DNA from: [Bacteroides] pectinophilus
Lineage (GTDB): Bacteria; Bacillota; Clostridia; Lachnospirales; Lachnospiraceae
Direction of reading: 5' to 3'
DNA length: 64,000 nucleotides
NCBI GenBank assembly: GCA_025146925.1
Contig: CP102260.1
Location: forward strand, 2,829,501-2,893,500
Part shown: one piece after another, positions 53,296 through 60,801 of the stretch
Position numbering within the stretch: position 1 is the stretch's first letter
Layout: the number at the start of each line of letters is the position of its first letter
Made by a program: the position numbers and the translations under genes
The notes under the pieces: model-generated
What the model was told of the DNA's origin: nothing
Databases searched by the model: none
Seen by the model: only the letters and a program-made list of their open reading frames with translations

Positions 53296-53449
53296 ATTAT
53301 CCTCCATTCCGCAGGCACAAAGTGCCGGAGGAATCGCAGAGCCAAATATCAGATTTGGCTCTGCGACAGATGCTGTTTGTGGCGCCTGCGGCACAAACAG
53401 CTGTGTGAAAAACAGATATTAATCTGTTTTTCACACTATCCTCCATTCT
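53296..53449. repeat. Four tandem hairpins flanked by a duplicated RBS segment
   Basis: The recR-jetA spacer holds four stems. They are GGCAC-AAA-GTGCC (53314-53326), a perfect 14-bp stem (53334-53347 with 53353-53366), a 10-bp stem (53372-53381 with 53392-53401) and a perfect 15-bp stem (53403-53417 with 53422-53436). The 14-base segment A(T/C)TATCCTCCATTC occurs at both edges (53296-53309 and 53435-53448), i.e. the GGAGG ribosome binding site is present twice. Confidence 0.75.
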
Positions 53450-53450
53450 T

Positions 53451-54047
53451 TTAAAGGTCTACTCTTCCCTCAAGTGCTCTTAAGAGTGTCACTTCGTCAA
53501 TATACTCAAGGTCACCGCCAACCGGAACGCCGCTTGCTATCCTGCTTACTTTAATCCCCGTAGGCTTGACAAGCTTACTTATGTACATCGCCGTTGTCTC
53601 GCCTTCAAGACTTGAATTGGTAGCTATTATCACCTCATCAACATCACCTGCAAGCCTTGTTATGAGTTCCTTGAGCTTAATATCGTTAGGTCCTATGCCG
53701 AGCGCCGGTGAGATTGCGCCGTGCAGGACATGGTACACGCCATCATACTTTCCGGTCTTCTCATAAGCTGCCATATCCCTTGTCGATTCAACTACCATAA
53801 TGACCTTATGGTTACGCTTTGTACTGCTGCACACCGGGCAGAGCTCCGAATCCGTAAGCGCATAGCACTCCGAGCAGTAACGGACATTGCTGCGCGCATT
53901 CACCATAGTCTGTGCAAGCTGCTCCACGCGCTCCTTAGGCATATTGATAATGTGAAACGCCAGGCGTTGTGCTGATTTAGCACCAACACCCGGCAGAGCG
54001 GAAAGTTCTTCTATTAACTTTGTTATCTGACTTCCGTATAAATCCAT
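53451..54047 (-). CDS. recR: Recombination mediator RecR
   Basis: A 198-residue DNA repair protein that acts with RecO/RecF to load RecA on gaps. The order is helix-hairpin-helix LSALPGVGAKSAQRLAFHII, zinc finger CSECYALTDSELCPVC, and Toprim domain VIMVVESTRDMAAYE...YHVLHGAISPALGIGP, with VIIATNSSLEGETTAMYI following. Length and domain order are canonical. It is last of the dnaX-ybaB-recR series. Start ATG 54047 has only a weak RBS, so translation may depend on the operon. Confidence 0.97.
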   Translation of the reverse strand: MDLYGSQITKLIEELSALPGVGAKSAQRLAFHIINMPKERVEQLAQTMVNARSNVRYCSECYALTDSELCPVCSSTKRNHKVIMVVESTRDMAAYEKTGKYDGVYHVLHGAISPALGIGPNDIKLKELITRLAGDVDEVIIATNSSLEGETTAMYISKLVKPTGIKVSRIASGVPVGGDLEYIDEVTLLRALEGRVDL

Positions 54048-54090
54048 CGTTACACCGAATCCTTACCACTTTACTTTCATATGTCAGCGA

Positions 54091-54447
54091 CTAGAATGGG
54101 AAGCCGCCGCCCATACCGCCAAGACCACCTGTTATCTTAGACATCTGTGACTGTGACTCCTCCTCCATCTTGCGGAGCGCCTCGTTAGTTGCTGCAACTA
54201 TAAGATCCTGAAGCATCTCTATATCATCAGGGTCAACTACTTCTTCTGAAAGCTTAACACTTAAGACTTCCTTCTTACCGCTTACTGTAACTTCTACAGC
54301 TCCGCCGCCGGCTGATGCAGTGAACTCTTTGCTCTCAAGCTCCTTTGTAGTCTCCTCCATCTGTCTTTGCATTCTCTGTGCCTGCTTCATGAGGTTATTC
54401 ATATTGCCCGGCATCATTCCGCCCGGATATCCGCCTCTCTTTGCCAT
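54091..54447 (-). CDS. ybaB: YbaB/EbfC nucleoid-associated protein
   Basis: A 118-residue DNA-binding protein. The N-terminus is Gly/Met-rich ([26 protein letters not shown]), followed by the YbaB core [51 protein letters not shown], and ends in Gly/Phe repeats ([12 protein letters not shown]). It binds DNA as a dimer and is regularly encoded between dnaX and recR, as here. The ATG overlaps the dnaX stop (TAATG), with GGAGG inside the dnaX end. Confidence 0.96.
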   Translation of the reverse strand: MAKRGGYPGGMMPGNMNNLMKQAQRMQRQMEETTKELESKEFTASAGGGAVEVTVSGKKEVLSVKLSEEVVDPDDIEMLQDLIVAATNEALRKMEEESQSQMSKITGGLGGMGGGFPF

Positions 54448-56069
54448 TATATTAAATCCTCCTTGTCATCATCAATCTCAATATCCATTTTAACTAAATC
54501 TCTTATATCTGTAAACATATTCCTGAAATCCTGATCCTCTTTAAGCCTGGATGCCCTGATCTCAACCTCTTTGCCTGTTCGTGCGGCTATCGCAGCACGA
54601 ATCTGTGCAAGCTGGTCAGGTCTGCTTATATATGAATATGTTGACGGACTGGATGTCATAATCTCTATCCCTGTGTTATTATCGTCAACCTTTACATTAG
54701 ATGCACGCAGCATCTGTGCAAGGCAGCCATCATCTATATCCGTTACAATATTATTCCACTGTGCGGCTACCTGCCTGAGATCTTCGGGAAGTGCCTTTGG
54801 AAGAGGCTTATCATTGTCAGGTGTACTGCCGCCTCCCGTACTCTGTCCCGCTGCGGCAGCGGTATTCGCCGCTGCATTAGGAGCATTCCCCGGGTTAACC
54901 GTAAAATTACCATTGTCGAGTCTTTGCTCAAGCTGTGTAATCCTGCTTATTATATCGCTGATATCACGGCTCTGCTCCATCGCCGGGTGTGTGAGCTTAA
55001 TCAGCGCTATCTCTATCATAATCCTCTTCTGAGTCGAATACTTCACATCATTGGACAGCTCTGAGAATATCCTTATATAACGCATAAGCGTATCATCATC
55101 AATAAGTCCGCTCTCTTCCTTAAGAAGTGCCAGATTGTCACTCGACATATCTATTACATCCTGTGCATCCTCTGATGTCTTAACAAGCAGAAGATTACGC
55201 AGGTACCACACAAAATCTACAACAAACTGTCCCAGATCTCTTCCCTGCATGATAAGATCCTCAAGCAATCTTATACAGCCCGTGGTATCAGCCGCAAGAA
55301 CCATTCTTAAGAGCCTTGAAAAGACTTCCGTATCAACTGCGCCAAGCACCTCAAGTACATTATCATACTTAAGATCCTGTCCCAGATAGAATGCCAGACA
55401 CTGATCCAGCAGGCTGAGTGCATCTCTGAGTGAGCCATCAGCCGCCTTGGCTATATATCTGAGTGCCTTATCTTCGACATTGATATTCTCAGCCTTCATA
55501 AGCTCTTCAAGCCTTGCCGTTATCGTCTCTATTGATATTCTCTTAAAATCATATCTCTGGCACCTTGAAAGGATTGTAATAGGAATCTTATGTGTCTCAG
55601 TAGTCGCCAGAATAAATATTACATATGAAGGTGGTTCCTCAAGCGTCTTAAGAAGCGCATTAAATGCACCTATAGACAGCATATGCACCTCATCGATGAT
55701 ATACACCTTATATCTGCCTTCAGTAGGTGAATACTGAACCTCTTCACGTATCTTACGTATATCCTCGACACCGTTATTGGAAGCGGCATCTATCTCTATC
55801 ACATTCATGGAGCTTCCTGCGGCTATAGACTTACACATTGCACACTCTCCGCATGGTCTTCCGTCAACAGGATGTTCGCAGTTGACTGCCTTTGCAAATA
55901 TCTTCGCAACTGTAGTCTTACCGGTTCCCCTCGTTCCGCAGAACAGATATGCATGTCCGATTCTGTCAGCCTTTATCTGGTTGCGAAGCGTAGTAACTAT
56001 TGCGTCCTGACCTTTGACATCATCAAAATCCGCCGGTCTCCATTTTCTATATAAAGCTGTATATGACAT
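54447..56069 (-). CDS. dnaX: DNA polymerase III subunit gamma/tau
   Basis: A 540-residue clamp-loader ATPase. It opens with [26 protein letters not shown] and has Walker [13 protein letters not shown] and the zinc-binding Cys set (CEHP...CGECAMC). Walker B/DEAD-like [10 protein letters not shown], sensor [24 protein letters not shown] and [11 protein letters not shown] follow. A Gly/Ala/Asn-rich linker near residue 390-420 leads to the tau-type C-terminal domain. Start ATG 56069 follows a GC-hairpin leader (copy 3 of the motif). No obvious programmed frameshift slip site was noticed. Confidence 0.97.
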   Translation of the reverse strand: MSYTALYRKWRPADFDDVKGQDAIVTTLRNQIKADRIGHAYLFCGTRGTGKTTVAKIFAKAVNCEHPVDGRPCGECAMCKSIAAGSSMNVIEIDAASNNGVEDIRKIREEVQYSPTEGRYKVYIIDEVHMLSIGAFNALLKTLEEPPSYVIFILATTETHKIPITILSRCQRYDFKRISIETITARLEELMKAENINVEDKALRYIAKAADGSLRDALSLLDQCLAFYLGQDLKYDNVLEVLGAVDTEVFSRLLRMVLAADTTGCIRLLEDLIMQGRDLGQFVVDFVWYLRNLLLVKTSEDAQDVIDMSSDNLALLKEESGLIDDDTLMRYIRIFSELSNDVKYSTQKRIMIEIALIKLTHPAMEQSRDISDIISRITQLEQRLDNGNFTVNPGNAPNAAANTAAAAGQSTGGGSTPDNDKPLPKALPEDLRQVAAQWNNIVTDIDDGCLAQMLRASNVKVDDNNTGIEIMTSSPSTYSYISRPDQLAQIRAAIAARTGKEVEIRASRLKEDQDFRNMFTDIRDLVKMDIEIDDDKEDLI

Positions 56070-56125
56070 TACAAACTAATCCCCATTCCTGCCCGTCTAT
56101 CCGGGCATCCCATATCTGTGTACAG
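56070..56125 (-). promoter_or_regulatory. Hairpin-GGAATGGAG leader motif, copy 3
   Basis: On the minus strand ACACAGATATGGGAT is followed by GCCCG-GATAGA-CGGGC (56091-56106) and AGGAATGGGGATTAGT shortly before the dnaX ATG. Same arrangement as copies 1 and 2. Confidence 0.55.
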
Positions 56126-56128
56126 GCA

Positions 56129-57208
56129 TCAGTCAAATGTACCGAAGCTTATTCCAAGCAGCTTTGCCTCCCTTACCATCGATGACTGAGGGTCAACAAA
56201 CTTTAATTTACCTGCTACGTCCTTAAGAGGTACATTGACAATATCACCATTATTAATTCCTACCATATATCCGTACCTGCGGTTAATGATAAGGTCTGCT
56301 GCAGCCGCACCGAACCTTGATGAAAGCACTCTGTCATAAGGACATGGGCTTCCGCCTCTCTGCATGTGGCCCGGAATCGTCACACGTACTTCCTGTCCTG
56401 TACGCTCCTGTATCTTATGTCCAATCTCATATGATACTGACGGAAATGCCGGTGCCTTACGCTTCTCCTTAAGTTCCTTCTTGGATAAGGCTGCATCCTC
56501 CTTAGAGATTGCACCCTCCGCAACTGCTATGATTGAAAAACGCTTTCCTGAGTTATTACGCTTCTCAACCGCCTCAACGACCGCATCTATATCATACGGA
56601 ATCTCAGGTATAAGTATGATATCGGCACCGCTTGCGACTCCGGCATAGAGTGTAAGCCAGCCTACCTTATGTCCCATTATCTCCACGATAAATACTCTTC
56701 CGTGTGAATATGCAGTCGTATGGATATTATCTATAACTCCTGCTGCCACTTCCACTGCACTCTGGAACCCAAAAGTCTCCTCCGTACCCCACAGGTCATT
56801 ATCTATAGTCTTAGGAAGCGAAACAATATTAAGTCCTTCCTCGCTCAGAAGATTGGCTGTCTTCTGTGAGCCGTTGCCGCCAAGAATAACAAGACATTCA
56901 AGTCCAAGCTTCTTATATGTCTTCTTCATAAGTTCAACCTTATTGTTGCCGTCACTGTCAGGTTCATTCATAAGCTTGAACGGCTGCCTTGATGTACCAA
57001 GAATAGTTCCGCCCTCTGTCAGAATTCCTGAGAAGTCTTCAGGTCTCATAACTCTGTAGTCGCCGTACATAAGCCCCTTATAGCCATCCTCGAATCCAAT
57101 AATCTGAAAATCTTTACCCGAACCATACAAAGACTTAGCCACACCTCTCATTGTTGCATTAAGGCACTGGCAGTCACCGCCGCTTGTAAGCATACCAATC
57201 TTTCTCAT
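56129..57208 (-). CDS. pfkA: 6-phosphofructokinase (group III type)
   Basis: A 359-residue phosphofructokinase opening with KIGMLTSGGDCQCLNATMRG. The donor loop reads VILGGNGSQKTA: Gly at the position that favours ATP, but Asn where most enzymes have Asp. The substrate loop is SLPKTIDNDLWGTEETFGF and includes Lys, otherwise a PPi-type feature; EIMGHKVGWLTLYAG follows. The mixture places it with the ATP-type or mixed-substrate clade. It differs clearly from the 408-residue paralog at 39936-41162. Start ATG 57208 follows GGAGA and the leader motif. It lies between the SRP RNA and dnaX. Confidence 0.92.
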   Translation of the reverse strand: MRKIGMLTSGGDCQCLNATMRGVAKSLYGSGKDFQIIGFEDGYKGLMYGDYRVMRPEDFSGILTEGGTILGTSRQPFKLMNEPDSDGNNKVELMKKTYKKLGLECLVILGGNGSQKTANLLSEEGLNIVSLPKTIDNDLWGTEETFGFQSAVEVAAGVIDNIHTTAYSHGRVFIVEIMGHKVGWLTLYAGVASGADIILIPEIPYDIDAVVEAVEKRNNSGKRFSIIAVAEGAISKEDAALSKKELKEKRKAPAFPSVSYEIGHKIQERTGQEVRVTIPGHMQRGGSPCPYDRVLSSRFGAAAADLIINRRYGYMVGINNGDIVNVPLKDVAGKLKFVDPQSSMVREAKLLGISFGTFD

Positions 57209-57240
57209 GTCATTCTCCATTTCTGCCCGTTTGCAGGAGC
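57209..57240 (-). promoter_or_regulatory. Hairpin-GGAATGGAG leader motif, copy 4 (diverged)
   Basis: CTCCTG-CAAA-CGGGCAG followed by AAATGGAGAATGAC directly before the pfk ATG; weaker hairpin than copies 1-3 but the same spacing. Confidence 0.4.
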
Positions 57241-57424
57241 ACCAATAGCAATGGTAAATATTTTACATACATATCTGATTTTACACCATTACTTCAATTC
57301 TGTCATTGAAAAATTTAAGCCGAAGCCACTGAACTTGTCAATGTCTCCGGCACGATTTACGAAAGTTTCTGATTAAATATTATATACATTTTACAAATTA
57401 AAATCCACGCACTTTGCTTTGTAC

Positions 57425-57668
57425 AACAAAAAACAGACGTTACCGGACCAGTTAGCTCGGCTCAGGTTTGCTTCCGGCACACAGAAGGTTTCACTTAATG
57501 CTGCTACGTTCCCGTCCTGACATGGTTCATGAATTCCTGTTGCGAAAGGCCCAAGCGTCAACACCACTTCTTCCGGGCAGCTCCATCCGTTGCTGTCCGA
57601 GGCAAAGTATAACTCCTGCTATAGCGGATTGCAGGTACAGGGAACCGCTGACTCCCCAGCCGCGTGGA
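57425..57668 (-). ncRNA. ffs: Signal recognition particle RNA, large bacterial type
   Basis: The conserved SRP54-binding helix is present on the minus strand (ATGTCAGG, ACGGGAACGTAGCAGCATTAAGTG region at about 57490-57530). It is embedded in a ~240-nt RNA whose ends pair, with the extra Alu-type domain of Firmicutes. The RNA should start near 57668, seven bases after a perfect -10, and end at a T6 run near 57428. Location next to the dnaX-ybaB-recR block matches Firmicutes synteny, though here pfk lies between. Confidence 0.9.
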
Positions 57669-57674
57669 TAATAA

Positions 57675-57703
57675 ATTATAACAATAAAATTTCAATATGT
57701 CAA
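57675..57703 (-). promoter_or_regulatory. Consensus sigma-A promoter of the SRP RNA
   Basis: Perfect TTGACA (57698-57703), a 17-base spacer and perfect TATAAT (57675-57680). The -35 box directly adjoins the stop codon of the HD-GYP gene. Confidence 0.9.
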
Positions 57704-58729
57704 TTATGCAATTCCTACCACATGAATGGCGGCTGCCGCACCAACCTGTGTTGACAGGTCAATCGTTCTTCCTGCCAGTTCTATTACCGGCCTGCTTATA
57801 CTCTGCTTGTTAATTCCTTTCAGCTTGGCAGTATAGCCGTTAGACAGAGTGACTTTGCTTCCTACATATGTGCCAAGAATATTCATCAGGAACTCTTCAA
57901 GCATTGCCATATCGAACTTTCCTTCAAGCTCCTTCACCATAATCGAAGCAATCTTAAACGGGCATATCTTGTCCCTGTATGCTCTCTCTGCCGTCATAGC
58001 TTCATAAGAATCTGCTATTGCAATCATTCTTCCGTATTCACTGATTCTGTTAAAATCATATCCCATAGGATATCCCGAGCCATCGCATCTCTCATGGTGG
58101 TCGAGAATAGCTCTCTTTACTGATTCGGGAATCTCAGTATTCTTAATCATCATATAACCGTTTATTGAATGCTTCTTAACCTGCGCAAATTCCGCCTCTG
58201 TAAGAGGTCTTGCCGCATCGAGTATCCCAAGCGGAAGCTGCAGCTTGCCGATATCATGTATAAATCCTGCGAGCGTTACTTCCTTAACTGCTTCCGGAGG
58301 CATCTTTCTCCACATTGCAAATTCAAAACATATAAGTGCCACATTGGATGAATGTGCAAATACAGTATCCGAATAGTCATGAAGCTGCTTTATAAGCTCT
58401 GCATAATCAAATACCTGCGGTGCTTCACGGATAATCTTTATTACTGCATCAACAACCGGCTTTATTCCTTCTTCTGTCCGGAATACAACCATATTACGTG
58501 CCGCAATCATGTCTTCCGCTATATAAGAAAGTGCATCATCGACATCATCTTTCTCAGACTCATCCGCCTTTACCTTAATCACACGTATTCTGTTAGCCTT
58601 AAGCAGATCTATAAGTTTTTTATCAACCACCTGCTTTTCGGATGCAATCACAGCACCAAACGGTGTGCTTACATCCTCAGCAATAATCATTCCCTCTGCA
58701 AGTTCATCCAGTTCTATCTTCTTTATCAT
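57704..58729 (-). CDS. HD-GYP domain protein (putative cyclic dinucleotide phosphodiesterase)
   Basis: A 341-residue protein with an N-terminal ~100-residue region (LDELAEGMIIAEDVSTPFGAVIASEKQVVDKKLIDLL). The HD-GYP domain at about 110-290 has HSSNVALICFEFAMWRKM, GFIHDIGKLQLPLGIL with the HD metal pair, ILDHHERCDGSGYPMG with the GYP motif, and IADSYEAMTAERAYRD. These motifs are those of active c-di-GMP (or related) phosphodiesterases. No signal or membrane helix. Start ATG 58729 behind GGAG, 15 bases after the amidase gene; probably in one transcript with it and the S26 peptidase. Confidence 0.92.
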   Translation of the reverse strand: MIKKIELDELAEGMIIAEDVSTPFGAVIASEKQVVDKKLIDLLKANRIRVIKVKADESEKDDVDDALSYIAEDMIAARNMVVFRTEEGIKPVVDAVIKIIREAPQVFDYAELIKQLHDYSDTVFAHSSNVALICFEFAMWRKMPPEAVKEVTLAGFIHDIGKLQLPLGILDAARPLTEAEFAQVKKHSINGYMMIKNTEIPESVKRAILDHHERCDGSGYPMGYDFNRISEYGRMIAIADSYEAMTAERAYRDKICPFKIASIMVKELEGKFDMAMLEEFLMNILGTYVGSKVTLSNGYTAKLKGINKQSISRPVIELAGRTIDLSTQVGAAAAIHVVGIA

Positions 58730-58744
58730 ACGCTTCTCCATTCA

Positions 58745-59797
58745 TTACCAGCCGAAGTAATTATTAATTCCCTGCACAAGTCCGTCCCCAAGTACTGCCA
58801 GAGCAGCGTCATCATGCCTGGAAGATGCATTACCAAGTTCTATATCCACTGAAGGTATTGTGCTGTACGAGGTCTGTGTAAGATCTATCTGCATACTGCC
58901 GCCTCCGTTAATCTTTGCACCCTTTGCCCTGAGCGCGCTGATAAGGCTGCTTCCGAGCACATCATGTTCTTCCCATATCCGGGCAACCGGGTCCATTGTC
59001 TTAATCGCATCCGGCACCGCAATATAAAAGCAGCCCTTATCATAATCAAGTCCGTCACCGTCCCAGTGAAGTGATATATGACAATCTGCAACATTGTTAC
59101 ATATAACTGTTCTTGCGACATTGTCAAGCTGCACATCTTCACCATCCCGCAGCATAAGCACATCATATCCCTCTGCAAGAAGCTTCTGCTTAAGTATATG
59201 CGCCATATTGAGTGTAACCGTGCTCTCGGCAGTCCCGTCTGCAAATGTCATTCCGCCTGATACAGCCACAGCCTCAATAGCCCCTGCTGCCGTTGTGCCT
59301 CCCGTAGTCTTGGGAGAACCATCCGGATGGCACCATGTCTTAACCGATGAGCCGCCATTCGTTCCGTGTCCGGCATTAACACCTACTATTATATCCTTAC
59401 GGTTGGCAGCCGCCTTATACATGACTGCATATCCTGAATTAATGGCAGAATTGCCCGAATACTGCCATGTTCTGTCCAGATATATCTTCTGCCCGTCCTC
59501 ATATACCCTTCGTCCGTTAATCACAGCGGGCTCTGTCTTATTCTGAGCCGTCTGCGCCATAGATTCCTGTACTGAAGCTTCCAGAAGCACATCAGTTGTA
59601 CCTGTCCCGGCAGTATTATGTTCATCAGAAGAATCCTCTGCACCGCCAATATACACCCGACTCTCCTGTGTCTGCAAATCCACATTACTGCCGGCATCAG
59701 ATGATGCGCCGCACGCACTTACGCCAAAGAGCATCATTCCGGCACATACAGCCGCTGCACATCTGGCTTTTATGCGCTTATCCGTAAAAAGTCCCAT
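58745..59797 (-). CDS. N-acetylmuramoyl-L-alanine amidase lipoprotein
   Basis: A 350-residue exported amidase that cuts the bond between MurNAc and the stem peptide. The signal peptide ends in a lipobox (VSAC, Cys 29), so it is membrane-anchored. A Ser/Thr/Glu-rich spacer (about 30-130) precedes the Amidase_3 domain. The zinc ligands appear in GVNAGHGTNGG and DCHISLHWDGDG, with the catalytic Glu in VDIELGNASSRHD. Start ATG 59797. It is 7 bases from the S26 peptidase gene, linking wall hydrolysis with the peptide system by position only. Confidence 0.92.
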   Translation of the reverse strand: MGLFTDKRIKARCAAAVCAGMMLFGVSACGASSDAGSNVDLQTQESRVYIGGAEDSSDEHNTAGTGTTDVLLEASVQESMAQTAQNKTEPAVINGRRVYEDGQKIYLDRTWQYSGNSAINSGYAVMYKAAANRKDIIVGVNAGHGTNGGSSVKTWCHPDGSPKTTGGTTAAGAIEAVAVSGGMTFADGTAESTVTLNMAHILKQKLLAEGYDVLMLRDGEDVQLDNVARTVICNNVADCHISLHWDGDGLDYDKGCFYIAVPDAIKTMDPVARIWEEHDVLGSSLISALRAKGAKINGGGSMQIDLTQTSYSTIPSVDIELGNASSRHDDAALAVLGDGLVQGINNYFGW

Positions 59798-59804
59798 TAT
59801 ATCA

Positions 59805-60287
59805 TTATCCTTTCTTACCGTTCCACCTTCTCACTAATCTTATATTAAATCCGAGTACTTTCTTTAAAAAAGCCGCCGTAACACTCACCGGTCTTCTTAT
59901 CGGTCTCATCCACAGCCATATCATACATACAGCACGATATATAATTGAATCGGTACTTATGCTTCTTCCGTTACGTTCAAGTACCGTCATAACGCCTATA
60001 ATCTGTTCTGCCTTAATCGGTCCCTCGACAGCGGTCTGATTATCTCCGACAAAATAGAAACCATCCGCATCATGCCTGAATATACGGTGTATTACAAGTA
60101 TACCGCTGCTGCGTCTGTAAAGAGCCACATCTCCTCTCTTAAGCCCATCTGCTTCTGTGCTCTCAATTATTACCGAATCCCTTCCCGGCACAATGAGCGG
60201 ATACATGCTGTATCCCTGTGGCTTTATGCGGACTGCCTTACCCATACCAAGCAATCCTTCTATACTCTGAATATTACTGTCACCCAA
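59805..60287 (-). CDS. S24/S26 signal peptidase-like protease
   Basis: A 160-residue serine protease of the S24/S26 fold. The nucleophile motif is KPQGYSMYPLIVPGRDSV (Ser about 27) and VALYRRSSGILVIHRIFR follows, where His replaces the general-base Lys as in ER-type signalases; FVGDNQ is the third conserved box. One weakly hydrophobic stretch near residues 115-130 may attach it to the membrane. Start TTG 60287, seven bases after AGGAG. Lying directly downstream of the four-Cys precursor gene, it is the best candidate for leader removal. Confidence 0.82.
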   Translation of the reverse strand: MGDSNIQSIEGLLGMGKAVRIKPQGYSMYPLIVPGRDSVIIESTEADGLKRGDVALYRRSSGILVIHRIFRHDADGFYFVGDNQTAVEGPIKAEQIIGVMTVLERNGRSISTDSIIYRAVCMIWLWMRPIRRPVSVTAAFLKKVLGFNIRLVRRWNGKKG

Positions 60288-60334
60288 ATTCTGTCTCCTG
60301 TCTTATTCGCACACATATCACACATACATAACGT

Positions 60335-60376
60335 AAAAGCGGACACGATATAACATATTATACCCTGTCCGCTTTA
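60335..60376 (-). terminator. Attenuator-like hairpin between precursor and protease genes
   Basis: An 11-bp stem (AAAGCGGACA arm 60335-60345 with 60366-60375) followed by a short T-run on the minus strand. Partial termination here would give more precursor mRNA than protease mRNA, a common feature of peptide clusters. Confidence 0.55.
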
Positions 60377-60445
60377 TAATGTGAAGTTAATTATTAAAAT
60401 ACCGGTTCTTATAACACCGTCTTCATCCCAATCAGTTTATCTCAG

Positions 60446-60679
60446 TTAATTCTTCTCCGGCATTCCGTCAGGACATCCCTTATAGTCTCCTCTGAAATAT
60501 GAACCGCTGCTCTGTCTTCCGTCTGTTGCTGAACATGCCTGACATGTATCTACTCCCGGGTTAGCCTGCTTTCTTCCGTATCTGCAGACTGTCTCATTAT
60601 TATCATCTCCACTGGCTGCATATACGCCTTCAGCCTTCTCATCAAGTTTCTCTACTACAGGTCTGCTATATTCTTTCAT
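60446..60679 (-). CDS. Candidate RiPP-like precursor peptide with four Cys
   Basis: A 77-residue peptide. Residues 1-17 (MKEYSRPVVEKLDEKAE) form a charged leader, followed by GVYAASG (18-24), and then a polar core with Cys 32, 46, 49 and 69 and many Gly/Asp/Asn/Ser. The small residues in YAASG resemble a signal-peptidase-type cut site with Ala at -3 and Ser at -1. Leaders beginning MKxY.RP with an EGVYAASG-like end are known in Clostridia beside S24/S26 peptidase, PqqD and ABC genes, though the product class is not established. Start ATG 60679 behind GGAGG. Modification unknown. Confidence 0.72.
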   Translation of the reverse strand: MKEYSRPVVEKLDEKAEGVYAASGDDNNETVCRYGRKQANPGVDTCQACSATDGRQSSGSYFRGDYKGCPDGMPEKN

Positions 60680-60726
60680 AATTATTCCTCCGCTCTGCAC
60701 ACTCTGTTGCGAAAATTTATTTAATA

Positions 60727-60756
60727 ATTATAGATATATTATTATCAATTTGTCAA
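60727..60756 (-). promoter_or_regulatory. Promoter of the precursor peptide operon
   Basis: On the minus strand, perfect TTGACA (60751-60756), an 18-base spacer and perfect TATAAT (60727-60732). Its -35 box overlaps the -35 box of the divergent promoter by five bases. Confidence 0.8.
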
Positions 60757-60778
60757 TAGTATGTTATCTTATTATAAA
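60750..60778 (+). promoter_or_regulatory. Promoter of the PqqD-HPrK / ABC operon
   Basis: TTGTCA (60750-60755), a 17-base spacer and TATAAA (60773-60778), 23 bases before the start codon and sharing bases 60751-60755 with the divergent -35 box. Confidence 0.72.
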
Positions 60779-60801
60779 TACATTAAAAGGAGTCTGGATT
60801 C

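Noticed and set aside
53296-53394. 33-codon upstream extension of the jetA-like gene
   Set aside because: The frame is open only because it passes through the hairpin array; the strong GGAGG just before ATG 53295 sets the start.
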